Positions 1-5,887 of a DNA stretch of 9,261 nt are shown in pieces. Location: contig JAAVHM010000043.1 of assembly GCA_014799675.1 (NCBI GenBank), forward strand, positions 9,373 to 18,633. Direction: 5' to 3'. The translations under genes and the position numbers were made by a program. The notes below the pieces were generated by a model, which was not told the DNA's origin, ran no database searches, and saw only the letters and a program-made list of their open reading frames with translations. Positions within the stretch are counted from its first letter, which is position 1, and every line of letters begins with the position of its first letter. This stretch comes from Ruminococcus sp. Its GTDB lineage: Bacteria; Bacillota; Clostridia; Oscillospirales; Ruminococcaceae.

Positions 1-663
1 TATCTCGGTTGTGTTTTCGTCAACACGTACGCTGTTGTGCCACATTGTATTGCCGTCAGTATACATGATAGTCGCCTGATCTCCAAAATCCGCCATTCGG
101 TACTGGCTGTTGGGCAGCGCCGTTGACATATAAAATTCATAATCGCCGTAAGCTATCCTAAGCTCGATATCCTCACCGTAGGTCATGGGGATAGTCCCCG
201 CCTTTTCAATGTTTTCCATATCAAAATTGGTGTATACGGTATTCCAGTCGGGAAACTCGGGGTTTTCCTCATAGGTAAATATCATAGGCAGGTAGTCTAT
301 ACGCACGTTTTTGACAGGCTCGCCTGTTTCCTGATCCACAATTCTAAGGGTCACAAGAGCCGTGTTTTCGGGTATCTGAACCGTCTCGGAGTTTGTTTCC
401 GTCTCGTCGCCCGGGAGATTATCCGAAATATCCACGTTGAAAACTAATTTCCCGATAATAAGAGCCATTGCTATCATTGCCGCGGCAGCGACAAACGAAG
501 CCATTCTTAGCCTTGTCTCTCCTCCTTTTCTTACTTCAATAGGAAACGTTTCCGTCAGGGGAAAATCTTCCGTTTCGGCATAAAGCCGCGAGAACACCTT
601 TTCTTTCAGCTCGCCGTTTGCCGAAACGCTGTCATAAGCTTCTTTAATATCATTGATCTTCAT
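1..663 (-). CDS. Probable anti-sigma factor, single-pass membrane protein (C terminus cut by window edge)
   Basis: An uninterrupted frame of 221 codons begins with ATG at 663 and runs off the window without a stop. The RBS (GAGAGG) overlaps the stop codon of the sigma factor gene upstream; only 11 nt separate the two genes, so they are almost certainly cotranscribed and translationally coupled. The N-terminal ~52 residues are charged and soluble. Residues ~54-75 form one hydrophobic segment, and everything after it is hydrophilic and probably extracytoplasmic. Residues ~102-125 (VTLRIVDQETGEPVKNVRI) resemble the start of a Cna-B or carboxypeptidase-regulatory-like beta domain, which could be the sensor. 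The role as a membrane anti-sigma factor holding the ECF factor is inferred from gene order and topology. I recognise no conserved anti-sigma motif such as a zinc-binding HxxxCxxC, so the sensed signal is unknown. Confidence 0.7.
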   Translation of the reverse strand, partial: MKINDIKEAYDSVSANGELKEKVFSRLYAETEDFPLTETFPIEVRKGGETRLRMASFVAAAAMIAMALIIGKLVFNVDISDNLPGDETETNSETVQIPENTALVTLRIVDQETGEPVKNVRIDYLPMIFTYEENPEFPDWNTVYTNFDMENIEKAGTIPMTYGEDIELRIAYGDYEFYMSTALPNSQYRMADFGDQATIMYTDGNTMWHNSVRVDENTTEI

Positions 664-674
664 GGGTATACCTC

Positions 675-1151
675 TCAATCTTCAAGCTCTAAACGGAGCA
701 TTTTGCGGGCGCGGTGCAGGTCTGAACCCACCGTTCCCGGACTTTTCCCCGTTGCTTCGGCAATTTCTTCAATAGTCATTCCCTCGTAGTAAAACAGATA
801 AACCGCGTTCCGCTTTGCTTCGGGAAGCTTTCTTATAAGCTCCAGAAGCTCACAGCGTTCCATTCCGCCGTCCGTGGAAATATAGGGATATTCCCACAGC
901 GGCTGAAAATTTCTGAACGCCGTAAAGCGGTTCAGGTCTCGGCAGGCGTTGATAGTCACGCGAATTATCCACGCTTTTTTGTGAGCCTCGTCCCGAAAAG
1001 CGTTCCCGTTTTTCGCAAGGCGAATAAACACCTCTTGAACAATGTCCTCGGCGTCGTGATAATTTTTGGTGTTTTGCACGGCTATTCTCAAAACCGTGTT
1101 GGAATAGGTCTCGAAGTCCTGTTCCAGAAGAATTTTTTCTGTTTTAGTCAT
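675..1151 (-). CDS. ECF-type RNA polymerase sigma factor (sigma-70 family)
   Basis: This 158-residue protein has the compact two-domain layout of extracytoplasmic-function sigma factors. Region 2 spans about residues 13-77 and contains the typical core-binding motif DAEDIVQEVFIRL (33-45), followed by KKAWIIRVTINACRDLNR. Region 4 spans about 99-152, with LPEAKRNAVYLFYYEGMTIEEIA leading into a helix-turn-helix (TIEEIAEATGKSPGTVGSDL, 126-145) expected to read the -35 element. There is no region 1.1 or 3, as usual for the group. The RBS AGGAAG lies 9 nt before the ATG. The following gene encodes a membrane protein and starts 11 nt after the stop, the standard sigma/anti-sigma arrangement. The likely function is to direct RNA polymerase to stress-response promoters when the partner releases it. 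The regulon and ECF subgroup cannot be told from this sequence. Confidence 0.93.
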   Translation of the reverse strand: MTKTEKILLEQDFETYSNTVLRIAVQNTKNYHDAEDIVQEVFIRLAKNGNAFRDEAHKKAWIIRVTINACRDLNRFTAFRNFQPLWEYPYISTDGGMERCELLELIRKLPEAKRNAVYLFYYEGMTIEEIAEATGKSPGTVGSDLHRARKMLRLELED

Positions 1152-1179
1152 TGCAATGAACTTCCTTTCGGCTGCGTCT

Positions 1180-1215
1180 CACTAATAAAACGAATGAAAA
1201 GGGTATTTTTTTGCA
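1180..1215 (-). promoter_or_regulatory. Candidate (possibly autoregulated) promoter for the ECF sigma operon
   Basis: Reading the minus strand, TGCAAAAAAATACCC (1215-1201) is followed by TCGTTTTATTAG (1193-1182), about 30 nt before the sigma factor ATG. No good sigma-A promoter is visible here. An A-rich element containing AA followed by a TCGT-type element resembles ECF promoters, which would fit autoregulation. A TTTGCA/TGCAAA inverted repeat (1241-1246 and 1210-1215) flanks an A7T7 tract just upstream. The assignment rests on position and loose motif likeness only. Confidence 0.35.
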
Positions 1216-1262
1216 CTTTAAAAAAATTTTTTTATTTTTCTGCAAACTCTTTATCCTGTCAG

Positions 1263-2747
1263 CTATAACAATATCTGTTTTGTCGCAACCTCTTGGCAGA
1301 AGCGTTTGTCATGCTCCACAAACAAAAGCGTTGCTTCGGAAGCTTTAAGCAGTTCCTCAATTTGTATCCTCGACAGAACGTCAATATAGTTTAACGGCTC
1401 GTCCCAGATGTAAAGGTGAGCCTGCTCCGACAGGCTTCTGGCAAGCATTACTTTTTTCTTCTGCCCCTGACTGTAGCTTTCAATGGGACGTGAAAAAAGC
1501 TCTCTCGAAAAATCAAGCTTCCGCAGTATCGCTTTGAATAAAGCTTCGTCCACATCATATTTTTCGGCGTAATCGTCAAGCGTCCCCCGCAGGCTGTCCG
1601 CGGACTGGCATACATACGATATTTTCAATCGGCTTCCCATTGTTATCGTTCCCTGATAATTTTCGTTTTCACCTAAGAGAAGCTTTATAATACTGGTTTT
1701 GCCGCTTCCGTTCTGACCGCATATTGCAATACGGTCGCCCTGACAAACAGTAAAGCTTACGTCCTTGAAAACAGCTTCGCCGTCGTAACAAAGAGAAACG
1801 TTACGAAAATCTATCATTTGGGAGCTGTGATATTTCAATGGCGACAATTTCAGGGAAGACACTTCCTCAACGTTTTTCAGAAGCTTGTTTTTCTCCGAAA
1901 TATTTTTCTCAATGCGCGTCTCCATGGACTTTGCGCGGTTCATCAGCTTGGCGGACTTTTTCGAGATGAAATCTCTTCTGCCCGTAGATTTTTCGGTTTT
2001 TGTCGGGTCAAAACCTATTTTCTCGGCGGCAAGCTTGTCGGAATGCGCCGCAGCTTTTTTCGCCGCTTGCTCCAGCTGATTTATCTCTTTTTTCAGGCGT
2101 TCGTTTTTAGTCCGTTCAAACTGCTCCTGACGTTCGCGGTTTTCATTCCATGTGCTGAAATTGCCTTTCTGCACCTCAATGTTCATTTTGTTTATGACTA
2201 AAATGTGGTCAACGCAGGCGTCGAGAAATGCTCTGTCGTGGGAAACAAGAATAAATCCCGATTTCTTTTTAAGGTATGCCGCAAGAATTTCTCTTGCGTG
2301 AGCGTCAAGATGATTTGTAGGCTCGTCGATAAGCAGAAAGCTGTTTTCCCGCAGGAACATTCCTATAATAAGAATTTTCGTCTGCTCGCCGTTGGAAAGC
2401 AGCTCAAACGGACGGTACATTAACGCTTCGTCCGCTTCAAGCAGACTAAGCTCCCGACGTATCTGCCAGTCCTCGGCTTGCGGAGCTATCTCCCGAATAA
2501 CGTCCGCCGCAAAATACGCGTCTGCGGGAGTATAGGGAAAATACTCAAAATCCACCGAAGATATTATTTCACCCGTGTACTCCAATTCGCCCATAAGCAA
2601 TTTAAGCAGGGTAGTTTTGCCCCGACCGTTCCGTCCCGTAAAGCCAAGCTTCCATGCCGTGTCAAGCTGCAAATCAACATTTTCAAATACTTTTTCAAAG
2701 CTTCCGTCATATTCAAACGAAAGGTTTCTGATATTAATAAGCGACAT
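1263..2747 (-). CDS. ABC-F family ribosome protection protein, Lsa-like
   Basis: This 494-residue soluble protein has two ATP-binding cassettes and no membrane segments, which defines the ABC-F family. Cassette 1 has Walker A GRNGRGKT (38-45), signature LSNGE (117-121), Walker B LLIDEPTNHLD (to 148) and the switch histidine at 170. A charged linker runs from about 195 to 305. Cassette 2 has Walker A GQNGSGKT (344-351), signature YSQGQ (425-429), the variant Walker B DEPLNYID (449-456) and EHD (478-480). The DEPLNYID variant and the overall sequence fit the Lsa/Vga-type antibiotic-resistance branch, members of which bind the ribosome and dislodge lincosamides, streptogramin A and pleuromutilins. 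Resistance in this host is inference. The start at 2747 follows GGAGGG with a 6-nt gap; the frame stays open 35 codons further upstream, but that stretch is the regulatory leader. An attenuating leader precedes the gene. Confidence 0.88.
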   Translation of the reverse strand: MSLINIRNLSFEYDGSFEKVFENVDLQLDTAWKLGFTGRNGRGKTTLLKLLMGELEYTGEIISSVDFEYFPYTPADAYFAADVIREIAPQAEDWQIRRELSLLEADEALMYRPFELLSNGEQTKILIIGMFLRENSFLLIDEPTNHLDAHAREILAAYLKKKSGFILVSHDRAFLDACVDHILVINKMNIEVQKGNFSTWNENRERQEQFERTKNERLKKEINQLEQAAKKAAAHSDKLAAEKIGFDPTKTEKSTGRRDFISKKSAKLMNRAKSMETRIEKNISEKNKLLKNVEEVSSLKLSPLKYHSSQMIDFRNVSLCYDGEAVFKDVSFTVCQGDRIAICGQNGSGKTSIIKLLLGENENYQGTITMGSRLKISYVCQSADSLRGTLDDYAEKYDVDEALFKAILRKLDFSRELFSRPIESYSQGQKKKVMLARSLSEQAHLYIWDEPLNYIDVLSRIQIEELLKASEATLLFVEHDKRFCQEVATKQILL

Positions 2748-2765
2748 ATATATCCCTCCATGTTC

Positions 2766-2805
2766 AATAAAAAATAAAAGACCGCAGAAAATATCCGCAG
2801 TCTTT
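2766..2805 (-). terminator. Intrinsic terminator (attenuator) in the ABC-F leader
   Basis: On the minus strand a 12-bp stem with two G-U pairs is formed by AAAGACTGCGGA (2805-2794) and TCTGCGGTCTTT (2788-2777), with a 5-nt loop. It is followed directly by a T-rich tract (2779-2766). It lies between the promoter and the ABC-F gene and ends only a few bases before the RBS at 2760-2754. It would therefore abort most transcripts before the gene, acting as an attenuator rather than an end-of-gene terminator. Confidence 0.88.
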
Positions 2806-2990
2806 AAAACACAAAAAGATACGCCCATAATAACAGAACGCATTGCCCGCAAACGCAGGCTTTATGATTTAAGAAAGTGCGAACATTTCCTGCCCGCATA
2901 TCAGCGCACGACAAACAGCACGGGGTATACCTGTGCTAAAACCGTATTTATGATATGCAAAAAATCAGCAAGAAACTGTACGCATCTTTC
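2794..2990 (-). promoter_or_regulatory. Ribosome-mediated attenuation leader of the ABC-F gene
   Basis: Alternative pairings can be read directly. State A: the start region of the small leader frame, GAAAGATGCG (2990-2981), pairs with CGCACTTTC (2881-2873), giving 9 bp with one bulged A. It encloses a perfect 8-bp stem GCATATCA/TGATATGC (2958-2951 with 2903-2896), which in turn encloses the hairpin AGCAC...GTGCT (2937-2917). State B: TTCGCACTTT (2883-2874) pairs with AAAG(ac)TGCGGA (2805-2794), the 5' arm of the terminator, and encloses a small hairpin GCCTGC-GTTT-GCGGGC (2860-2845). The two states share segment 2874-2881 and exclude each other. In state A the terminator can form; in state B it cannot. 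A ribosome stalled at the leader start codon would favour state B. This switching mechanism is inferred; it matches what is known for other resistance ABC-F genes. Confidence 0.72.
2965..2985 (-). CDS. Leader peptide MRTVSC (upstream ORF of the ABC-F gene)
   Basis: A six-codon frame, ATG CGT ACA GTT TCT TGC TGA, is preceded by the RBS GAGGTGG with a 4-nt gap to the ATG. It begins about 33 nt after the predicted transcription start and 238 nt before the ABC-F ATG. Resistance ABC-F, erm and cfr-type genes often carry such short translated leaders, on which drug-bound ribosomes stall. Its start region takes part in an RNA stem with a downstream segment, so ribosome occupancy would change leader folding. 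Translation has not been shown; the good RBS and position are the evidence. The peptide probably has no function as a product. Confidence 0.65.
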   Translation of the reverse strand: MRTVSC

Positions 2991-3024
2991 CACCTCAAAT
3001 CGTTTTTATTGCTTTCGCAAAAAT

Positions 3025-3053
3025 ATAATAACACAAAAACAATGTTTTGTCAA
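3025..3053 (-). promoter_or_regulatory. Sigma-A promoter of the ABC-F leader
   Basis: TTGACA (3053-3048), a 17-bp spacer and TATTAT (3030-3025) form a near-consensus housekeeping promoter. Transcription should start near 3018. It begins 21 nt after the stop codon of the preceding gene, with no terminator seen between them. Constitutive initiation combined with a downstream terminator fits control by attenuation. Confidence 0.85.
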
Positions 3054-3073
3054 GTAGGTATTTTTAATTTTTA

Positions 3074-3664
3074 TTATGCTCTTATATCAAGACCGGCTTG
3101 GATTTCCGACGGGAGTTCGGGCTTGGATTTGTTTCTGTGGACTTCCCTATAGACCTCGTTGAAAGTGCTATTATACACGTTTACCAATGCTTCCCATACC
3201 TGATTTTCTGCGGAAGTCCAAGTTGTTGACCAGCCATATTTAGAGTCATATATTCCGACTTCCTCCCCATTTTCATCATAAGCCCGCATAAAAACGTGGT
3301 TGTCTGTTCTCGTATAATTGCCTTTAAAAGACCCTCCGTCAAATTTTTCGTCAACATCAAGAAGATACACCCAAATATTCGTTGGGTCTTTGAACCTTTC
3401 AATTTCAGCGGACATTCCCTTTTGGGCTTTTGCAAAAATCACTTTTCGGTCGGGAGCAACCTTTTCACGGCATTGGTGCATAAAGCTTGTTGCTTCATAA
3501 CTGCGCTCACCTTTTAAAGCGTCACGGTATGCGAGCTGCTCTATTTTTTGGAGATTTTTCTCGTTCAGTCCCTCGCTTATATCCTTTTTCTTTGCGGACT
3601 TCTTGCCCGAAGCTTTAGCGGTTGAACTGTATCCGATTTTATTTAAGTTTAAAGACAGGTTCAT
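3074..3664 (-). CDS. Hypothetical protein, 196 residues, soluble
   Basis: I do not recognise this protein. It starts at ATG 3664 after GAGGGA with a 5-nt gap. The first ~30 residues are Ser/Lys-rich and probably flexible (NLNKIGYSSTAKASGKKSAKKK). A helical stretch follows (~33-60), then a mixed alpha/beta region (~60-196) with a Trp-rich segment, YGWSTTWTSAENQVWEAL, at about 143-160. No signal peptide, membrane helix or catalytic motif is visible. The short disordered N terminus and Lys/Ser content recall the 107- and 309-residue hypothetical proteins upstream, so they may share a pathway, but this is only a compositional likeness. It lies downstream of the repeat region after the SPFH gene and could be read through from it or from a weak local promoter. 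No terminator follows. Confidence 0.75.
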   Translation of the reverse strand: MNLSLNLNKIGYSSTAKASGKKSAKKKDISEGLNEKNLQKIEQLAYRDALKGERSYEATSFMHQCREKVAPDRKVIFAKAQKGMSAEIERFKDPTNIWVYLLDVDEKFDGGSFKGNYTRTDNHVFMRAYDENGEEVGIYDSKYGWSTTWTSAENQVWEALVNVYNSTFNEVYREVHRNKSKPELPSEIQAGLDIRA

Positions 3665-3687
3665 TTTTATCCCTCATTTTGTTGAAT

Positions 3688-3716
3688 ATTTTACCCGCCC
3701 CCTTGATAGGGGGCAA
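3688..3716 (-). promoter_or_regulatory. Candidate promoter with a GC-rich inverted repeat in the spacer
   Basis: TTGCCC (3716-3711), a 17-bp spacer and TAAAAT (3693-3688) lie just upstream of the 196-residue gene. An inverted repeat GCCCCC-N6-GGGGGC (3697-3714) covers the spacer and the edge of the -35. Such a dyad could be an operator or a hairpin; no T tract follows on the minus strand, so it is not a terminator. The -35 match is poor, so this is tentative. Confidence 0.3.
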
Positions 3717-3760
3717 GGCAAATTTTAGTGTTGTAATATCTAACCTTGGGGGTAGAACAA

Positions 3761-3960
3761 GGGTCAAGGCTCAGCCTTTTGAAATATAACAGTATCGAAG
3801 CATAATTACCCATGGGAGCATTTTACCACTATTGATAAAGTATGCCCATAGGGGTCAAGGCTCAGCCTTTTGACATATAACAGTACCGAAGCATAATTAC
3901 CCATGGGAGCATTTTACCACTACTGATAAAGTATGCCCAAAAGGGTCAAGGCTCAGCCTT
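3761..3960 (-). repeat. 91-bp tandem repeat, two full copies plus an 18-bp third copy overlapping the SPFH gene 3' end
   Basis: Copy 1 (3761-3851) and copy 2 (3852-3942) match at 86 of 91 positions. An identical 18-bp third copy (3943-3960) contains the last four sense codons and stop of the SPFH gene plus 3 nt. On the minus strand each unit holds AAGGC-TGA-GCCTT, a CCC-N4-GGG junction hairpin, a bulged 10-bp stem GCAT(ac)TTTATC...GGTAAAATGC and the palindrome CCCATGGG. Three of the five differences fall in loops of these hairpins. The layout suggests tandem duplication of the gene's 3' end with its trailing sequence, or a small structured element. No open frame of note is inside. Together with 3665-3760 this accounts for the 281-nt gap between genes. 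Confidence 0.95.
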
Positions 3961-5349
3961 GTCGTTGTCGTCGAAGATGTCTCCGCACTCGGGACAGAAT
4001 TTTGGGGGATTTTTCTGGTCGGCAGGCTCCCAGCCGCACTTGTCGCACTTGTAAATAGGTTCTCCCGCAGGCTTGGGTTTGCCGCACTCCGCACAGAATT
4101 TGCCCTTGTTTACCGCGCCGCAGGAGCAAGTCCAGCCGTCCTCGGCAGGTCTGGGCTTTCCGCACTCGGAGCAGAACTTTGTTGTGTTTTCCGTTCCGCA
4201 GGAGCATTTCCAGCTGCCCACAGGTGCTGGCTTGGGCTTTGCACACTCGGAACAGAATTTTCCCGTATTTACCGCGCCGCAGGAGCAAGTCCAGCTTCCA
4301 GCCGCGGGAGCAGCCTGCTGTGCTTGCTGCGCTTGGGACTGTTGCTGCTGTGCCATGCCATAAAGGGCGTTTGCGTTAAAACCGCCCTGCTGCTGCGCCA
4401 TGTTCATTCCCATAAAGCCTACCATTGCGCCGCCGCTGTTCTTTGCCGCGGACTGCATTGCCGCGCTCTGGGCTTCCACCATAGTAGCCGCCGCCATTGA
4501 GGGGTCACGGTTCACAGCCTTGCGCTGCAAGTCCTTTATCATCTGCTCGTCCTCGGGAGGTATCGTCACGGAATTGATACCGAAAGAAGCAACCTTAATT
4601 CCGCGGAGTTCAGTCCACTTTTTGGAAAGGACTTCGTTAAGAGCGTCCGCAATTTCAAGAGTGTGTCCCGGGAGCGCGCTGTATCTTACACCCATATCGG
4701 AAATTTTTGCAAAAGCGGGCTGCAAAGCCGTCATAAGCTCGCTGCGGAGAGTGCTGTCTATACCGTCCCTGCGGTACTCGCCGCTGACGTTGCCGCAAAC
4801 GTTGGTGTAGAAAAGCAGCGGGTCGACGATTTTATATGAATACTCACCGTTGCAGCGGATAGACACGTCGATGTCGAGACCGATATTTCTGTCCACAACT
4901 CTGAAAGGAACGGGGGCGGGAGTGCCGTATTTGTTGCCCACGATTTCCTTGGTGTTGAAGTAGTAAACTCTCGTATCCCTGCCTGTGATCCCGCCGTGAG
5001 CAACTCTGTCCACCATTGAGGAAAAGGTCTCCTTTATGCTTGTACCCAGGTCGCCCGCAAAAATTGACGGCTCACCCGAGATGTTGAACTCGTATTCTCC
5101 GGGCTCCGCGCAAACGTCAAGAATTTTTCCGTTCTCAACGATTATCATGCACTGACCGTCAGCAACGGCAATTCCCGAGCCTTGTGTGATAATATTATCG
5201 TCCCCCTTGTTCTGGGAACGTCCGTTGACTTTTTTCTGACCCTTTTTCACAAGCACGTCGCTTGACATTGCTTCGCAGTAGAAAAATTCCTTCCACTGGT
5301 CGGCAAGAGTACCCTTTACAGCGTTTACCGCCGCTTTGATAAGACCCAT
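3946..5349 (-). CDS. SPFH/band-7 domain protein with four C-terminal zinc ribbons (YdjI-like)
   Basis: This protein has 467 residues. The N-terminal ~280 residues are an SPFH-like domain of the type found in Bacillus YdjI and 'virion core protein'-like relatives: MGLIKAAVNAVKGTLADQWKEFF at the start, a beta-rich middle (~50-170) and a helical stretch to ~280. A low-complexity Ala/Met/Gln-rich linker follows (~285-350). Three near-identical ribbons come next, each W-x-CxCG...FCxxC-x-KPxP: Cys 355/357/366/369, 382/384/393/396 and 408/410/419/422. A fourth, different ribbon has Cys 435/438/452/455. There is no signal peptide or clear membrane helix. SPFH proteins form membrane-associated oligomeric scaffolds; YdjI-type members occur with envelope-stress genes, so a role at the membrane under stress is plausible but inferred. 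RBS AAAGGAG lies 9 nt before the ATG. The last codons lie inside the 91-bp repeat family. Confidence 0.9.
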   Translation of the reverse strand: MGLIKAAVNAVKGTLADQWKEFFYCEAMSSDVLVKKGQKKVNGRSQNKGDDNIITQGSGIAVADGQCMIIVENGKILDVCAEPGEYEFNISGEPSIFAGDLGTSIKETFSSMVDRVAHGGITGRDTRVYYFNTKEIVGNKYGTPAPVPFRVVDRNIGLDIDVSIRCNGEYSYKIVDPLLFYTNVCGNVSGEYRRDGIDSTLRSELMTALQPAFAKISDMGVRYSALPGHTLEIADALNEVLSKKWTELRGIKVASFGINSVTIPPEDEQMIKDLQRKAVNRDPSMAAATMVEAQSAAMQSAAKNSGGAMVGFMGMNMAQQQGGFNANALYGMAQQQQSQAQQAQQAAPAAGSWTCSCGAVNTGKFCSECAKPKPAPVGSWKCSCGTENTTKFCSECGKPRPAEDGWTCSCGAVNKGKFCAECGKPKPAGEPIYKCDKCGWEPADQKNPPKFCPECGDIFDDNDKAEP

Positions 5350-5405
5350 ATGTAACAGCTCCTTTTAGAATTTATTCTTATTTTTGTACGCATAAGACTA
5401 AACAT

Positions 5406-5434
5406 ATTATACATTATTTTAAAAAAATTTTCAA
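5406..5434 (-). promoter_or_regulatory. Sigma-A promoter of the SPFH gene
   Basis: TTGAAA (5434-5429), a 17-bp spacer rich in T and A, and a perfect TATAAT (5411-5406) lie about 57 nt before the start codon. The short 5' UTR holds a weak inverted repeat TCTTAT/ATAAGA (5397-5392 and 5381-5376). Upstream, a second candidate TGAAAC-N16-CGAA (5465-5440) resembles ECF-type promoters. Confidence 0.82.
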
Positions 5435-5477
5435 TACTTTTCGGCAATTTTGCGGAAACGTTTCACCAATTGCATAT

Positions 5478-5506
5478 AAAAAACGAACGCAGACCTGCTG
5501 CGTTCG
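5478..5506 (-). terminator. Intrinsic terminator of the 107-residue protein gene
   Basis: CGAACGCAG (5506-5498) and CTGCGTTCG (5492-5484) form a perfect 9-bp stem with a 5-nt loop, followed by six T (5483-5478) on the minus strand. It begins 17 nt after the stop codon of the 107-residue gene and separates it from the SPFH promoter. On the plus strand no T tract follows, so it works in one direction. Confidence 0.93.
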
Positions 5507-5523
5507 CGAAAAACAAGATCAAA

Positions 5524-5847
5524 TCACTGCTGATTTTTACTGCCGAGCAATCTTTCAAAAACAGACGCCGCGGATATGTTGAAGATACCGCCGAAAGAAA
5601 ATGACTTTGATTTTTTTTCTTTCAGTTCCTTCTTTTCCTGTCTTGTTCTGTATCTGTAGCCGTCGGACTCTTTATCGGTTTTTGAGGAATAAATACCTGC
5701 GTCCTCGCTGTCCTCGCCCTTGATATACCGATCGTACTTGGACGTGGTCACGCTCTCGGATTTATCGGACGAGCTGTTCTTATTCTTGGTCGTATTCTGC
5801 TGGATATCCTTCAGCGATGATGATGAGCTTATGCCGCTTACTGCCAT
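5524..5847 (-). CDS. Hypothetical small Ser/Lys-rich protein, 107 residues
   Basis: I do not recognise this protein. The start at 5847 is fixed by a strong RBS (AGGAGG, 8-nt gap) and by the promoter, whose -35 lies in the same open frame further upstream. The first ~60 residues are Ser/Lys/Asp-rich and predicted disordered (MAVSGISSSSSLKDIQQNT...). A basic, charged run (~66-82, RTRQEKKELKEKKSKS) is followed by a short, more hydrophobic C-terminal piece, FSFGGIFNISAASVFERLLG (83-102), which could be an amphipathic helix. There is no signal peptide or membrane span. It is a single-gene transcription unit with a perfect promoter and terminator, so it is probably abundant. Composition and N-terminal style resemble its hypothetical neighbours. 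Function is unknown. Confidence 0.82.
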   Translation of the reverse strand: MAVSGISSSSSLKDIQQNTTKNKNSSSDKSESVTTSKYDRYIKGEDSEDAGIYSSKTDKESDGYRYRTRQEKKELKEKKSKSFSFGGIFNISAASVFERLLGSKNQQ

Positions 5848-5887
5848 TGCTATTTCCTCCTTTCGTCGGTTTTTTACCCTTAAATTT

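Noticed and set aside
981..1268. 95-codon plus-strand frame opposite the sigma factor
   Set aside because: Antisense shadow ending in AT-rich spacer, with no RBS or domain.
2748..2852. In-frame 35-codon N-terminal extension of the ABC-F protein
   Set aside because: The stretch contains the attenuator terminator, lacks an RBS at the far ATG, and the GGAGGG-preceded ATG at 2747 gives the normal ABC-F N terminus.
3761..3942. Diversity-generating retroelement template/variable repeats, or a CRISPR array
   Set aside because: The five differences are not confined to adenine positions and there is no reverse transcriptase. The repeats are directly adjacent, with no spacers or cas genes.
3897..4094. 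65-codon minus-strand frame ending in the 91-bp repeat
   Set aside because: It lies in another frame of the zinc-ribbon region, whose cysteine pattern is clearly in the SPFH frame.
5454..5467. GAAACGTTTC dyad as a CcpA cre site
   Set aside because: Only the AAACGTTT core fits; the flanking positions of the cre consensus do not match, and the same string occurs by chance inside a coding region near 542-552.
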